A stretch of DNA of 64,000 nt from Bog-532 sp963824545. Lineage in GTDB: Bacteria; Actinomycetota; Actinomycetes; Streptosporangiales; Streptosporangiaceae. Location: assembly GCA_963824545.1 (NCBI GenBank), contig CAWGPP010000001.1:62001-126000 (forward strand). The letters run 5' to 3'. Positions 25,460 through 35,312 of the stretch are shown piece after piece. Positions within the stretch are counted from its first letter, which is position 1. Every line of letters begins with the position of its first letter. Below the pieces are notes generated by a model. The model was not told the origin of the DNA, made no database searches, and saw only the letters and a program-made list of their open reading frames with translations. The translations under genes and the position numbers were made by a program.

Positions 25460-27076
25460 TTAACGGTTCCACCGATCCGGCGCCTGGCCGGGCGCGGCGG
25501 TCAGCCACCCGCCCGCGGTGAGCAGCCCGATGACGACCTCCACCGCATCCTGACGGCTCATTTCCGAGGTATCCAGGACCAGATCGGCGTCCCGTGGCTC
25601 CTCGTACGGGTCGGACACGCCGGTGAAGTTACCGATCAGCCCGGCACGGGCCTTCGCGTACAGTCCCTTCCGGTCGCGGGCCTCGCAGACCTCCAGCGGC
25701 GTGGCCACGTGAATGAGCAGGAAGTCACCGGCGGTGGCGACCATCTCGCGTACCGCCGCCCGCGCCGATGCGTACGGCGCGATCGGCGCGCAGATCGCGA
25801 TCCCGCCGTGCCGGGCGACCTCGGCGGCGACATAGCCGATGCGCACGATGTTCAGGTCGCGATCGGCCCGGGAAAACGTCAGCCCGGCAGACAGCAGGCG
25901 CCGGGCCCGGTCGCCGTCGAGCAGGGAGACCGTGCGGTCGCCCCGCTCGGCCAGGGCGTCGCGCAGGTCCCGGGCGACGGTCGACTTGCCGGAGCCGGAC
26001 AGCCCGGTGAAGAAGATCACCAGCCCGCGCTGGGCGCGTGGCGGGCGGGCCAGCTGGAGCTCGCGGGCGACTCCTTCGGGCGTGAACCAGGCGGGCAGCG
26101 GGTCACCGCGATCGAGCAGATCGGCGAGCTCGTCGTGGCTCAGCTCACTGCGTTCGGCTCCCGGCTCGATCAGCGACAGCGGCCGCCAGACTTCCGATCT
26201 CGGGTCGTACGCCCATTCGCCGGCCGACACGATGGGAATCGGCAGCCCGGGAAGCTGGAACGGCCCGTTCCGGCCGTTGCTGCCGTTCCGGCCGCCGGAC
26301 AGGATGTCCGGGGCGTCGGCCGGGTCAACGAGCAGATGCGTCGCCCCGTACGCGGCGGCGATGACGGCACGGGCGCGCAGCTCGACGCCGGGCCCGCCAT
26401 CCCGCAAGGCGAGCGGCACGGGAACCACCAGGGTGCCCGCGGGCAGGTGCTGGCTGGCGGCGAGCACCGCGCGCACCAGGGCGTCCGGCCGCACCACCAC
26501 GTCGGCGGGCCCCGCGACCAGCGGAAGCAGCAAAAGCCGGGCCCTCATCTGATCGGCGAGGTGCCGGAGCTGCCCGATCTGGCGCCGGTGCAGCACGCCA
26601 CGCGTCGCGCACGCGAGCACGGGGCCGTCACCGAGTTCGGCGCGAACCTCGGCCGGCCTGCGGCGCAGCCGCCGGAACGGGCCGTTCTCGGGGTCGCGCA
26701 ACGGTGTCACCGGGCCGGCCAGACGCCAGCCGGCCTGCTCGCCGTAGCTGAAGACGGGCAGCTGCTCGGTGATCTCCAGGACCGCCAGCGGTGTCCCCTC
26801 GTGGTCCTGGAGCACCAGGCGGCTGTCGCCGGGGGCGCTGGCCGGGACGACGTCGGCCGGGACCTCGAGCGTGACCGGCACCGGCCAGGGTGTGCCGTCG
26901 GCCAGGGTGCCGCGCTCCGCCACGGCGGCCAGATCCTCCGCCGTCAGGAAGCCGCGCAGTGGCGCGAACGCCCCGGAGGTCAGCAGTTCAAGCTCCGCGA
27001 GCTGCGCCTCACCGGGTGTCCACGCCGGCCAGTCCGCCAGTTCACTGGGAAGTCCCGCCAACGCTTCCGCGCTCAC
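25460..27076 (-). CDS. Adenylylsulfate kinase fused to a degenerate ATP-sulfurylase-like domain
   Basis: The 538-residue product has an N-terminal PUA-like and ATP-sulfurylase-like region (residues 1-345). A C-terminal APS kinase domain follows, with P-loop FFTGLSGSGKST near 352-366, DGDRARRLLS, FSRADRDLNIVRIGYVA and KGLYAKARAG. APS kinase makes PAPS from adenylylsulfate. In the sulfurylase part the usual QxRNPxHRxH reads ATRGVLHRRQ and the GRDHAG-type loop reads GATHLLV. The first half is therefore probably catalytically dead and may be regulatory. The start is GTG 27076 with AGGAG 10 bases upstream. No cysD, cysN or cysC gene is adjacent. Confidence 0.85.
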   Translation of the reverse strand: MSAEALAGLPSELADWPAWTPGEAQLAELELLTSGAFAPLRGFLTAEDLAAVAERGTLADGTPWPVPVTLEVPADVVPASAPGDSRLVLQDHEGTPLAVLEITEQLPVFSYGEQAGWRLAGPVTPLRDPENGPFRRLRRRPAEVRAELGDGPVLACATRGVLHRRQIGQLRHLADQMRARLLLLPLVAGPADVVVRPDALVRAVLAASQHLPAGTLVVPVPLALRDGGPGVELRARAVIAAAYGATHLLVDPADAPDILSGGRNGSNGRNGPFQLPGLPIPIVSAGEWAYDPRSEVWRPLSLIEPGAERSELSHDELADLLDRGDPLPAWFTPEGVARELQLARPPRAQRGLVIFFTGLSGSGKSTVARDLRDALAERGDRTVSLLDGDRARRLLSAGLTFSRADRDLNIVRIGYVAAEVARHGGIAICAPIAPYASARAAVREMVATAGDFLLIHVATPLEVCEARDRKGLYAKARAGLIGNFTGVSDPYEEPRDADLVLDTSEMSRQDAVEVVIGLLTAGGWLTAAPGQAPDRWNR

Positions 27077-27415
27077 GTGTGCCTCACTCCTGCCAGGTCA
27101 AGTCGAAATGTGCGGAGATCAGCCGGTCACTGATGCATGCCCGTCCGCGGCCCATTGACCGTGCGGCCTGGCGGCCAGCATGCGGCCCGCCCGCCGCCCC
27201 ACACGTCCTTTGCGTGCTAACCATACGGAGGACCCGGCTGTGCCCGTAGCCGTAACGTCAGTGTTCGTGCCGTGATCACCCGTGCTGAGCCGTCCGCTGC
27301 CCGCAGCGGCCCGTTGTCTCCTTCATCGTCGCCGGCCCGCGCAGGCCCGGCAAGCTCCGCCTGGCCAGGGCCGTGCCGCGTGCCGCCCGCCCGGGCGCTC
27401 AGGCCAGCCGGGCGC
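27077..27415. other. Intergenic region upstream of the APS kinase gene
   Basis: This 339-base gap separates two co-oriented minus-strand genes. I see no gene. The end near 27400-27420 contains a 17-base tandem duplication (GGGCGCTCAGNCCAGCC) of the methyltransferase gene's 3' end. The promoter of the APS kinase gene should be here, but no convincing element or riboswitch fold was found by eye. Confidence 0.5.
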
Positions 27416-28366
27416 TCAGACCAGCCGGGCGAACCGGTCTTCCGGCTTGCGGATGACGTACAGCAGTTCGTCGTGCTCATCGGTGAGCCGGCCACGGCTC
27501 AGCCACGCGATCAGGGCCCGGGCTGCGGTGACCGCGCCGGTCAGCTGGCCGGGCGGCTCAGCCGTGCGGGCCGTCTCCCGGCGGATGATGACCAGGCCGT
27601 GCGCGGCCGCGTACGCCTGCATGCCGCGGGCCGAGCTGACCGGGTCGTAGATGGCTGGGAACGGTCCCGGCTGGCCCGCATGCAGCCGGGCCCAGAGGAT
27701 CCGGCGCAGCGGTTCTGGGGTGAGGCGGTCCAGCGCCGCGGCGGCGCAGTCGCGGTCCCGGATACGCAGCAGGAGCAGGCCGCCCGGCCGGAGGGCGGCG
27801 CTGAAACGATCGAGGACCAGCGCGGCGTGCGGAATCCGGTCGAGCAGGAAGCCGCAGTGCACGACATCGAACGACCGGGGCGGGAGCGACACGGACCGCA
27901 GGTCGCCGAGAATGACCGGGCCGCCGCTGACCAGGGCGTCATCCGTGCCGCCCGCCAGGGCGCCCCGTATGCCCAGGGCGCCCGGAGCGCCCGGGTCACC
28001 TTCGTCCACCGTGGTCACGCTGACCTTGTATCCGCTGGCCCGCAGCTTCTCCAGGCCGAGTTCCTCGATCGGCGTCTGCCGTCCGGCCCGCAGCACGGTC
28101 AGGGGCCGGCCGAGCGCCTGGAACAGGTAGTCGTGCACGGGCTGAGCGAACAGGTCCCTCACCAGCCGGGCGTGCTGCGCCTCACCCTCGGCCATCAGGC
28201 GGGCCTTGCTGGCGGCATGCCGGGCTCTGATGACCGCTTGCTGGGCGTTCCTGGCGGCATCGGCGGCATCGGCGGCCGGGGAGGCCTCGGCGGCATCGGG
28301 CGGCCCGCCTCCCGGGCCGAGGCGCCCGTTTCCCGGGGTGGCGTGGCTCCCAGCGGCAGGTGGCAT
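27416..28366 (-). CDS. Class I SAM-dependent methyltransferase-like protein
   Basis: The 316-residue protein has a low-complexity N-terminus (residues 1-60), then a helix-rich region. A Methyltransf_11-like core follows around residues 155-230, with SFDVVHCGFLLDRIPHAALVL and RFSAALRPGGLLLLRIRD, typical of motifs post-I and III. The first Gly-rich SAM loop is not obvious, so catalysis is uncertain. The C-terminal part (DEHDELLYVIRKPEDRF) matches methyltransferase ends in glycan or lipid pathways. The substrate is unknown. It is divergent from mfd. A 17-base duplication straddles its stop. Confidence 0.65.
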   Translation of the reverse strand: MPPAAGSHATPGNGRLGPGGGPPDAAEASPAADAADAARNAQQAVIRARHAASKARLMAEGEAQHARLVRDLFAQPVHDYLFQALGRPLTVLRAGRQTPIEELGLEKLRASGYKVSVTTVDEGDPGAPGALGIRGALAGGTDDALVSGGPVILGDLRSVSLPPRSFDVVHCGFLLDRIPHAALVLDRFSAALRPGGLLLLRIRDRDCAAAALDRLTPEPLRRILWARLHAGQPGPFPAIYDPVSSARGMQAYAAAHGLVIIRRETARTAEPPGQLTGAVTAARALIAWLSRGRLTDEHDELLYVIRKPEDRFARLV

Positions 28367-28374
28367 GAGGCAAA

Positions 28375-28380
28375 TAGTAA
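28375..28380 (-). promoter_or_regulatory. Possible -10 element (TACTAT) for a near-leaderless methyltransferase transcript
   Basis: On the complement strand TACTAT ends 8 bases before the ATG at 28366, and there is no Shine-Dalgarno. This spacing would put the transcription start at or next to the start codon, as in leaderless actinomycete mRNAs. The -35 is weak. Confidence 0.35.
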
Positions 28381-28651
28381 GCGCTAGGTCACTCTAAGTT
28401 TCGAAGCATCGCGCGGCGTTTCTGGCGAAGGCCACGGACAGACCGGGCCGGCCGGGACGTAAACTTGAGGGGTCGTGACGCAGCATGACCCCCCGGCTCT
28501 CCCGAGTGCGGGAGTCTCATGCATGCCCGGGGACATCCCGGAATACCTAGCCGCCAGCACTGTTAGGTGAACGCCGCCGTTATCTCTGCGGCCAGGTGCC
28601 GGGCCACAGACGACCCAGGCCGTTACACCGCGCCATTACAACAGGGAACCC

Positions 28652-31600
28652 ATGAGCCTTGCCGGAATCCTCAGCATCGTCGCGGACGATCCGCGGCTGC
28701 AGCGTGCCTTCGCAACGGGGGGTCTCGAAACCGCTCCCGGGGCAGCCGCTCCCGGGGCGGGGCCGGGCGGGCCGCCCGGCGAAGGCGTTGACCTCGTCGC
28801 ACCGCCCGCCCTGCGGGCCGTCCTCACCGCGGCCATCGCGGCCAGGCTGGGGCGATTCGTGCTCGCGGTCACCGCGACCGCCCGCGAAGCCGAGGACCTG
28901 ACCGCGTCGCTGGGCTCGTTCCTGCCCGACAGCAGCATTGCCTGCTTCCCCGGCTGGGAGACGCTGCCGCACGAGCGCCTGTCCCCGCGCTCCGACACGG
29001 TGGGGCAGCGGGTCGCCGTGCTGCGCCGGCTGGCGCACCCGGTGGCGGGTGACGACGCGGCGGGACCGCTCTCCGTCGTCGTCACCCCGGTCCGGTGCCT
29101 GCTCCAGCCGATCGTGGGCGGTCTCGGCGACCTGGCGCCGGTCCGGTTGCGGGCCGGCGACACGTGTGACCCTGACGAGCTGCTGACCCGGCTCGTCGAG
29201 ATCGGCTACGCCCGCGAGGACCTGGTTGGCCGGCGTGGTGACGTCGCGGTCCGCGGCGGCATCATCGACGTGTTCTCACCCACCGATGAGCACCCGGTAC
29301 GTATCGAGTTCTTCGGCGACACGGTGGAAGAGATCCGCTACTTCAAGGTCGCCGATCAGCGCAGCCTGGGCGAGGCGCCGCATGGCCTCTGGGCACCGCC
29401 CTGCCGGGAACTGCTGCTCACCCCCGGCGTGCGGGATCGCGCCAAGGAACTGGCGGCCGAGTGGCCGGGCCTGTCGGAGGTCCTCGGCAAGCTGGCCGAC
29501 GGGATACCGGTCGAAGGCATGGAGGCGTTCGCGCCCGTGCTCGCCGACCGGATGGACCTGCTGACCGACTACGTGCCCGCCGGTGGCCTCCTGCTGGCCT
29601 GTGATCCGGAGCGCATCCGCACCCGGGCCGGGGAACTGGTCAGCACCAGCCGGGAATTCCTGGACGCGTCGTGGGTGAACGCCGCCGCGGGCGGCGCGGC
29701 GCCGGTCGATCTGGGCGCCGCCGCGTTCCAGCCGATCGCGCGGGTACGCGAGGCGGCGCAGGCCCGCCGGCTGCCGTGGTGGACGATCGAGCCGTTCGGT
29801 GCCGCCGGGGACGACCAGGGCGCCGAGGACGGCTTCGGACGTGGTTCGTTCAGTATCGATGCCGCACCGGCGCGGAGCTATCGCGGCGCTGCGGACAGCA
29901 TGATCACCGACGTGCGCCAGTGGCTTTCCGGCGGCTGGCGGGTCGTCCTCGTGACCGAGGGGCACGGGCCGGCGCAGCGGCTGACCGAGGTGCTGCGCGG
30001 CGAAGGTCTCGGGGCCCGCATGGAGGAGCTCACGGCTCCGCCCGAGCCGGGCGTGCCGTATGTGGCGACCGGCCTGCTGGAACACGGGTTCACCTGGCCG
30101 ACGGTCAAGCTCGCCGTCCTGACAGAAAACGACCTGGCGGGACAGCCGGGCAGCCGGTCCAGCACCAAGGACATGCGGCGGATGCCGAGCCGGCGGCGCG
30201 GTGGCGTCGACCCGCTGCAGCTGACGCCGGGCGATTACGTGGTGCACGAGCAGCACGGTGTGGGCCGGTACGTGGAGATGACCAGCCGGACCGCGGCCGG
30301 CGCGACCCGGGAGTACCTGGTCATCGAGTACGCGCCGGGCAAGCGCGGTCAGCCGCCGGACCGGCTGTACGTGCCGACCGACCAGCTCGACGAGGTCACC
30401 AGGTACTCCGGCGGTGAGGCGCCGAGCCTGCACCGCCTGGGCGGGGCGGACTGGGCCAAGGCCAAGGGGCGCGCGCGCAAGGCGGTCCGTCAGATCGCCG
30501 CGGAGCTGATCCGGCTCTACTCGGCCCGGACCGCGTCTCCGGGGCACGCCTTCGGCCCCGACACGCCCTGGCAGCGTGAGCTGGAGGACGCGTTTCCCTA
30601 CGTGGAGACGGGCGACCAGCTCGCGGCCATCGACGAGGTCAAGGCCGACATGGAGCGCTCGGTGCCGATGGACCGGCTGATCTGCGGTGACGTCGGTTAC
30701 GGGAAGACGGAGATCGCGGTGCGCGCGGCGTTCAAGGCCGTTCAGGACGGCATGCAGGTCGCGGTGCTGGTGCCGACGACGCTGCTCGTCCAGCAGCACT
30801 TCTCGACCTTCGGTGAGCGGTACGCGCCGTTCCCCGTGCGGGTCCGGGCGCTGTCCCGGTTCCAGAGCAACGCGGAGACGGCGGAGACCCTCCGTGGCCT
30901 GGCCGAGGGGAACGTCGACGTGGTCATCGGGACGCACAAGCTGCTGTCGCCGGAGACCCGCTTCAAGCGGCTCGGCCTGGTGATCGTCGACGAGGAGCAG
31001 CGGTTCGGCGTCGAGCACAAGGAGTACCTCAAGCGGCTGCGGACCGAGGTGGACGTGCTCAGCATGTCCGCGACGCCGATCCCGCGCACCCTGGAGATGG
31101 GCGTGGCGGGGATCCGGCAGATGTCGACGATCCTGACCCCGCCGGAGGAACGGCACCCGGTGCTGACGTTCGTCGGGCCGTACGACGAGCGGCAGATCGC
31201 CGCGGCGGTACGCCGGGAGCTGCTCAGGGACGGCCAGGTCTTCTTCGTGCACAACCGGGTGTCCTCAATCAGCAAGGTGGCCGCGCGGGTCGCCGAGCTG
31301 GTCCCCGAGGCCAGGGTGGCCGTTGCGCACGGCCAGATGAACGAGCACACGCTCGAGAGCATCATGGTCGACTTCTGGGACGGGAAATATGACGTCCTGG
31401 TGGCGACGACGATCGTGGAATCCGGCCTGGACATCCCGAACGCCAACACGCTTATCGTGGACCGGGCCGACACCTACGGCCTGTCCCAGCTGCACCAGCT
31501 GCGGGGGCGGGTCGGGCGTGGCCGCGAGCGTGCCTACGCCTACTTCCTCTACCCGCCCGAGCGCACGCTGACCGAGACCGCGCACGAGCGGCTCGCCACC

Positions 31601-32341
31601 GTCGCACAGCACACCGAGATCGGGGCCGGCATGTACGTGGCCCTCAAGGACCTGGAGATCCGCGGTGCGGGCAACCTGCTGGGCGGCGAGCAGTCCGGGC
31701 ACATCGCGGGCGTCGGGTTCGACCTGTACGTCCGGATGATCGGCGAGGCGGTCAGCGAGCTCAAGGGCGAGGGCCCGGCGGACCGCCCCGAGGTGCGGGT
31801 CGAGCTGCCGGTCAACGCGCACATCCCGCACGATTACCTGCCGGGTGAACGGCTCCGGCTGGAGGCGTACACGCAGATCGCCGCGATCGACTCCGACGCT
31901 GACGTGACCGCGGTCCTGGACGAGCTGACCGACCGGTACGGCCAGCCACCGGAGCCCGTTGTCAACCTGCTGGAGGTCGCACGGCTGCGGGCCCGGGCCC
32001 GCCGGGCCGGGCTGACCGACATCACCCTGCAGGGCAACCATGTCCGGTTCGCCCCCGTGGAGCTGCCCGATTCCCGGCAGGTCCGGGTGCAGCGGCTGTA
32101 CCCCAGGACGCTGATCAAGCCGGCAGTGCGTACGATGCTGGTGCCGGTACCGAAGGCGGTGCCCGGGTCGTCGGCGTCCGCCGCCGCGCCGGGAGCGTCA
32201 CGGAGCCGGGCGGCGGCCAGCGGACCGCAGACCGCCATCGGCGGCCAGCCGCTGCGCGACCGGGACATGCTTGCCTGGTGTGCCGAGCTCATCGACGGCG
32301 TGTTCGGTGAGCCGGCCCAGGTGAACGGCCAGAAGGCGTGA
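28652..32341 (+). CDS. mfd: Transcription-repair coupling factor Mfd
   Basis: The 1229-residue ATPase releases RNA polymerase stalled at DNA lesions and recruits UvrA. The N-terminal UvrB-like module occupies about residues 1-350. The RNA-polymerase interaction domain follows near 510-575 (LQLTPGDYVVHEQHGVGRYVEM). The RecG-like translocase has a Walker A GDVGYGKTEIA near 683, DEEQRFGVEHKE near 779, SATPIPRTLEMG, and an LHQLRGRVGRGRERAYAYF helicase motif. The C-terminal autoinhibitory domain ends about residue 1165 and is followed by an Ala/Ser-rich tail. ATG 28652 follows AGGGA. The lipoprotein gene starts 14 bases downstream. Confidence 0.97.
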   Translation: MSLAGILSIVADDPRLQRAFATGGLETAPGAAAPGAGPGGPPGEGVDLVAPPALRAVLTAAIAARLGRFVLAVTATAREAEDLTASLGSFLPDSSIACFPGWETLPHERLSPRSDTVGQRVAVLRRLAHPVAGDDAAGPLSVVVTPVRCLLQPIVGGLGDLAPVRLRAGDTCDPDELLTRLVEIGYAREDLVGRRGDVAVRGGIIDVFSPTDEHPVRIEFFGDTVEEIRYFKVADQRSLGEAPHGLWAPPCRELLLTPGVRDRAKELAAEWPGLSEVLGKLADGIPVEGMEAFAPVLADRMDLLTDYVPAGGLLLACDPERIRTRAGELVSTSREFLDASWVNAAAGGAAPVDLGAAAFQPIARVREAAQARRLPWWTIEPFGAAGDDQGAEDGFGRGSFSIDAAPARSYRGAADSMITDVRQWLSGGWRVVLVTEGHGPAQRLTEVLRGEGLGARMEELTAPPEPGVPYVATGLLEHGFTWPTVKLAVLTENDLAGQPGSRSSTKDMRRMPSRRRGGVDPLQLTPGDYVVHEQHGVGRYVEMTSRTAAGATREYLVIEYAPGKRGQPPDRLYVPTDQLDEVTRYSGGEAPSLHRLGGADWAKAKGRARKAVRQIAAELIRLYSARTASPGHAFGPDTPWQRELEDAFPYVETGDQLAAIDEVKADMERSVPMDRLICGDVGYGKTEIAVRAAFKAVQDGMQVAVLVPTTLLVQQHFSTFGERYAPFPVRVRALSRFQSNAETAETLRGLAEGNVDVVIGTHKLLSPETRFKRLGLVIVDEEQRFGVEHKEYLKRLRTEVDVLSMSATPIPRTLEMGVAGIRQMSTILTPPEERHPVLTFVGPYDERQIAAAVRRELLRDGQVFFVHNRVSSISKVAARVAELVPEARVAVAHGQMNEHTLESIMVDFWDGKYDVLVATTIVESGLDIPNANTLIVDRADTYGLSQLHQLRGRVGRGRERAYAYFLYPPERTLTETAHERLATVAQHTEIGAGMYVALKDLEIRGAGNLLGGEQSGHIAGVGFDLYVRMIGEAVSELKGEGPADRPEVRVELPVNAHIPHDYLPGERLRLEAYTQIAAIDSDADVTAVLDELTDRYGQPPEPVVNLLEVARLRARARRAGLTDITLQGNHVRFAPVELPDSRQVRVQRLYPRTLIKPAVRTMLVPVPKAVPGSSASAAAPGASRSRAAASGPQTAIGGQPLRDRDMLAWCAELIDGVFGEPAQVNGQKA

Positions 32342-32355
32342 GAAGGGACATCACC

Positions 32356-33053
32356 GTGCGCCGCACCCCCATCAGGGCCGCTACCGCGGTCAAGGCTGCC
32401 GTCGCCGCCGCCGCCTTCGGCGGGCTGATCGCCGGTTGCGCCCCCGTTCAGGTGGGCGCGGCGGCGACCGTCGGCAGCCAGCGGATCTCCACCAGCCAGC
32501 TCGACAGCGAGGTGTCCGCACTGGCCAAGGCGGCCAAGCCGTACTCCGGCACGGTGCAGCTCACCGCGGCGCAGCTGCCCAAGGACGTGCTCAGCTGGCT
32601 GATCAGGTTCCAGATCCGGGAAGACCTGGCGAACACCGAGCACATCACGGTGACCCGCGGCCAGACGCAGCAGGCCCTGGCGGATATCTACCAGCAGGCC
32701 GCGGCGCAGGCCCAGCAGCAGGGGGTCAGCAACGTGACCCTGGATGAGCTCGCCGTCGCCAACGGCCTGCCGCCGGACCTGCTCAGCGAGCTGGGCCGCT
32801 ACCAGGCCATCGAGATCGCCTACGCCGAGGCCCGCAACGGCGGCAAGCTCCCGACCAGCCAGTCGGCGGTCACCGCGGTCACCCAGCAGTTCACGCTGGC
32901 GGAGTGCCATACCTACAAGGCGCAGACGGTCCACGTCAGCCCGCAGTTCGGCGCGATGAACTACACACAGGACTCGGTGGTGGCCGCGCCGGACACGCTG
33001 TCGCGGGCCGAGGGTGCCGCCAGCAAGCCCTCCACCTCCGGGCAATCCCCCTC

Positions 33054-33060
<7 letters not shown>
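32356..33060 (+). CDS. SurA N-terminal-like lipoprotein
   Basis: The 234-residue protein has a lipoprotein signal (AAFGGLIAGC) at residues about 14-30, so it is anchored outside the membrane. A SurA/trigger-factor-like helical domain follows (TVGSQRISTSQLDSEVSAL, LPKDVLSWLIRFQI). No parvulin PPIase domain is present, so it would be a chaperone-type holdase at most. It sits between mfd and mazG, a conserved actinomycete order. GTG 32356 follows GAAGGGA; GTG 32338 overlapping the mfd stop is less likely. Confidence 0.8.
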
Positions 33061-34097
<1,037 letters not shown>

Positions 34098-34315
34098 GCG
34101 ATCATTAACGGAACTAATTCCGCCCTATTCGGGGTAAACCTCCCGGCGCCGTCCCGCGTCGACTAAGCATCATGGCACCGGGCCCGAATTGCCATGATCA
34201 CGGCTATGCGGCCCCAGAGCCGGTTTCGCCCCGGAAATGAGCCGGTGACGCTTGGCCGCGATGGGATCCCGCACGCCTGCCTCGTGAGCGGGAGCCAGGT
34301 GAGGATGGCGCTCTC

Positions 34316-35035
34316 ATGCAGGCAGATGAGGATGGCGTAATCCGGATGGTCCCCCAGCACCGGGCGCACACGCTGCGCGTGCTGCTGATCGATGATCATC
34401 TGATGATGTCCGAAGCGCTGGCCTTGCGGCTGTCCTCCGTGCCGGACCTGTGGGTCGCCGGAACGTGCACGACGTCGGATCCCAACTTGCCGGACATGGT
34501 CCGGCGCCTGCAGCCCGACGTGATAACGATCGAGACCGAGCCGCTGGGATCATCCGTCGGCCGGGTGCTGCGGTCGCTGGCCGCGGCCCGGCCGCAGGCC
34601 AGAATCGTGGTGCTGAGCGCCGATCAAAATGTGTCGCACGCGGTCGAGGCGGCCCGCGCCGGGGTGGCCGCGTGGGTGAGCAAGCAGCAGGACGCAGCCG
34701 AACTGGAGACGGTGCTGCGCGGGGTGGTAGCCGGGAGCGCCTGGTTCCCGCCCAGAATCCTCGGCGCGGTCCTGCGCGAACTGCGTGCGGACATCGACAG
34801 CGCCCGGTATGGCGGCGATCTGCTGAGCGTGCTGAGCAGACGCGAACGAGAAGTGCTGCTCGGGATGGTCCAGGGTAAACAGGCCCGCCAGATCGGCGCG
34901 GAGCTGATGATCTCCCTGGACACCGTCCGGACCCATACCCGCAACGTTTTCGCCAAACTGGATGTGCACAGCCGCCTGGAAGCGGTCCGGATCGCGCACC
35001 TGGCGGGCATGCGCGCGGACGGGCCCCGTCGCTGA
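34316..35035 (+). CDS. Atypical LuxR/NarL-type response regulator (acceptor Asp replaced by Glu)
   Basis: The 239-residue protein has a receiver domain (RVLLIDDHLMMSEAL, acidic pair kept) and a LuxR-type HTH (LSRREREVLLGMVQGKQARQ, LDTVRTHTRNVFAKLDV). At the position that normally reads PDVVLLD, the sequence is PDVITIET, so the phospho-acceptor aspartate is Glu73, which can mimic phosphorylation. The Lys of the switch is retained (AWVSKQ). No sensor kinase is adjacent. It lies directly upstream of the polysaccharide genes, and a second atypical regulator lies near their other end, so it probably controls this locus independently of phosphorylation. Confidence 0.88.
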   Translation: MQADEDGVIRMVPQHRAHTLRVLLIDDHLMMSEALALRLSSVPDLWVAGTCTTSDPNLPDMVRRLQPDVITIETEPLGSSVGRVLRSLAAARPQARIVVLSADQNVSHAVEAARAGVAAWVSKQQDAAELETVLRGVVAGSAWFPPRILGAVLRELRADIDSARYGGDLLSVLSRREREVLLGMVQGKQARQIGAELMISLDTVRTHTRNVFAKLDVHSRLEAVRIAHLAGMRADGPRR

Positions 35036-35273
35036 CGCCGCCCCGGCCGGCGCAGCGTGGCCGGGCGCCCGTTACGGCACCGGCCGCCGCGGGTTCATCA
35101 CCCGTCCTCCCTCCACTCAATTTCCGGCCACTCCAGTGGGCCGTTGTTATCAGTCGGTTTGATTAGTTTTCCTCACAAAAATGATGCACCTTCGCTACTC
35201 ACGCGGATGGCACGCTCCTGAGTAACCGCTCGGTGGGACGGCTGTTACCGCAGCTCCGGAGGGGGAGATCGCC

Positions 35274-35312
35274 ATGCCGCAACTGGGCTCGGCTACACCG
35301 GCACGCCGATGA
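35274..35312 (+). CDS. 12-residue upstream ORF translationally coupled to the ATP-grasp gene
   Basis: ATG 35274 is preceded by a strong GGAGGGGGAG Shine-Dalgarno at optimal spacing and encodes MPQLGSATPARR before a TGA. That stop overlaps the ATP-grasp ATG (ATGA at 35309-35312). The downstream gene has no Shine-Dalgarno of its own. The small ORF may be a leader peptide for coupled translation, or the true N-terminus of the ATP-grasp protein displaced by a frameshift. Confidence 0.5.
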   Translation: MPQLGSATPARR

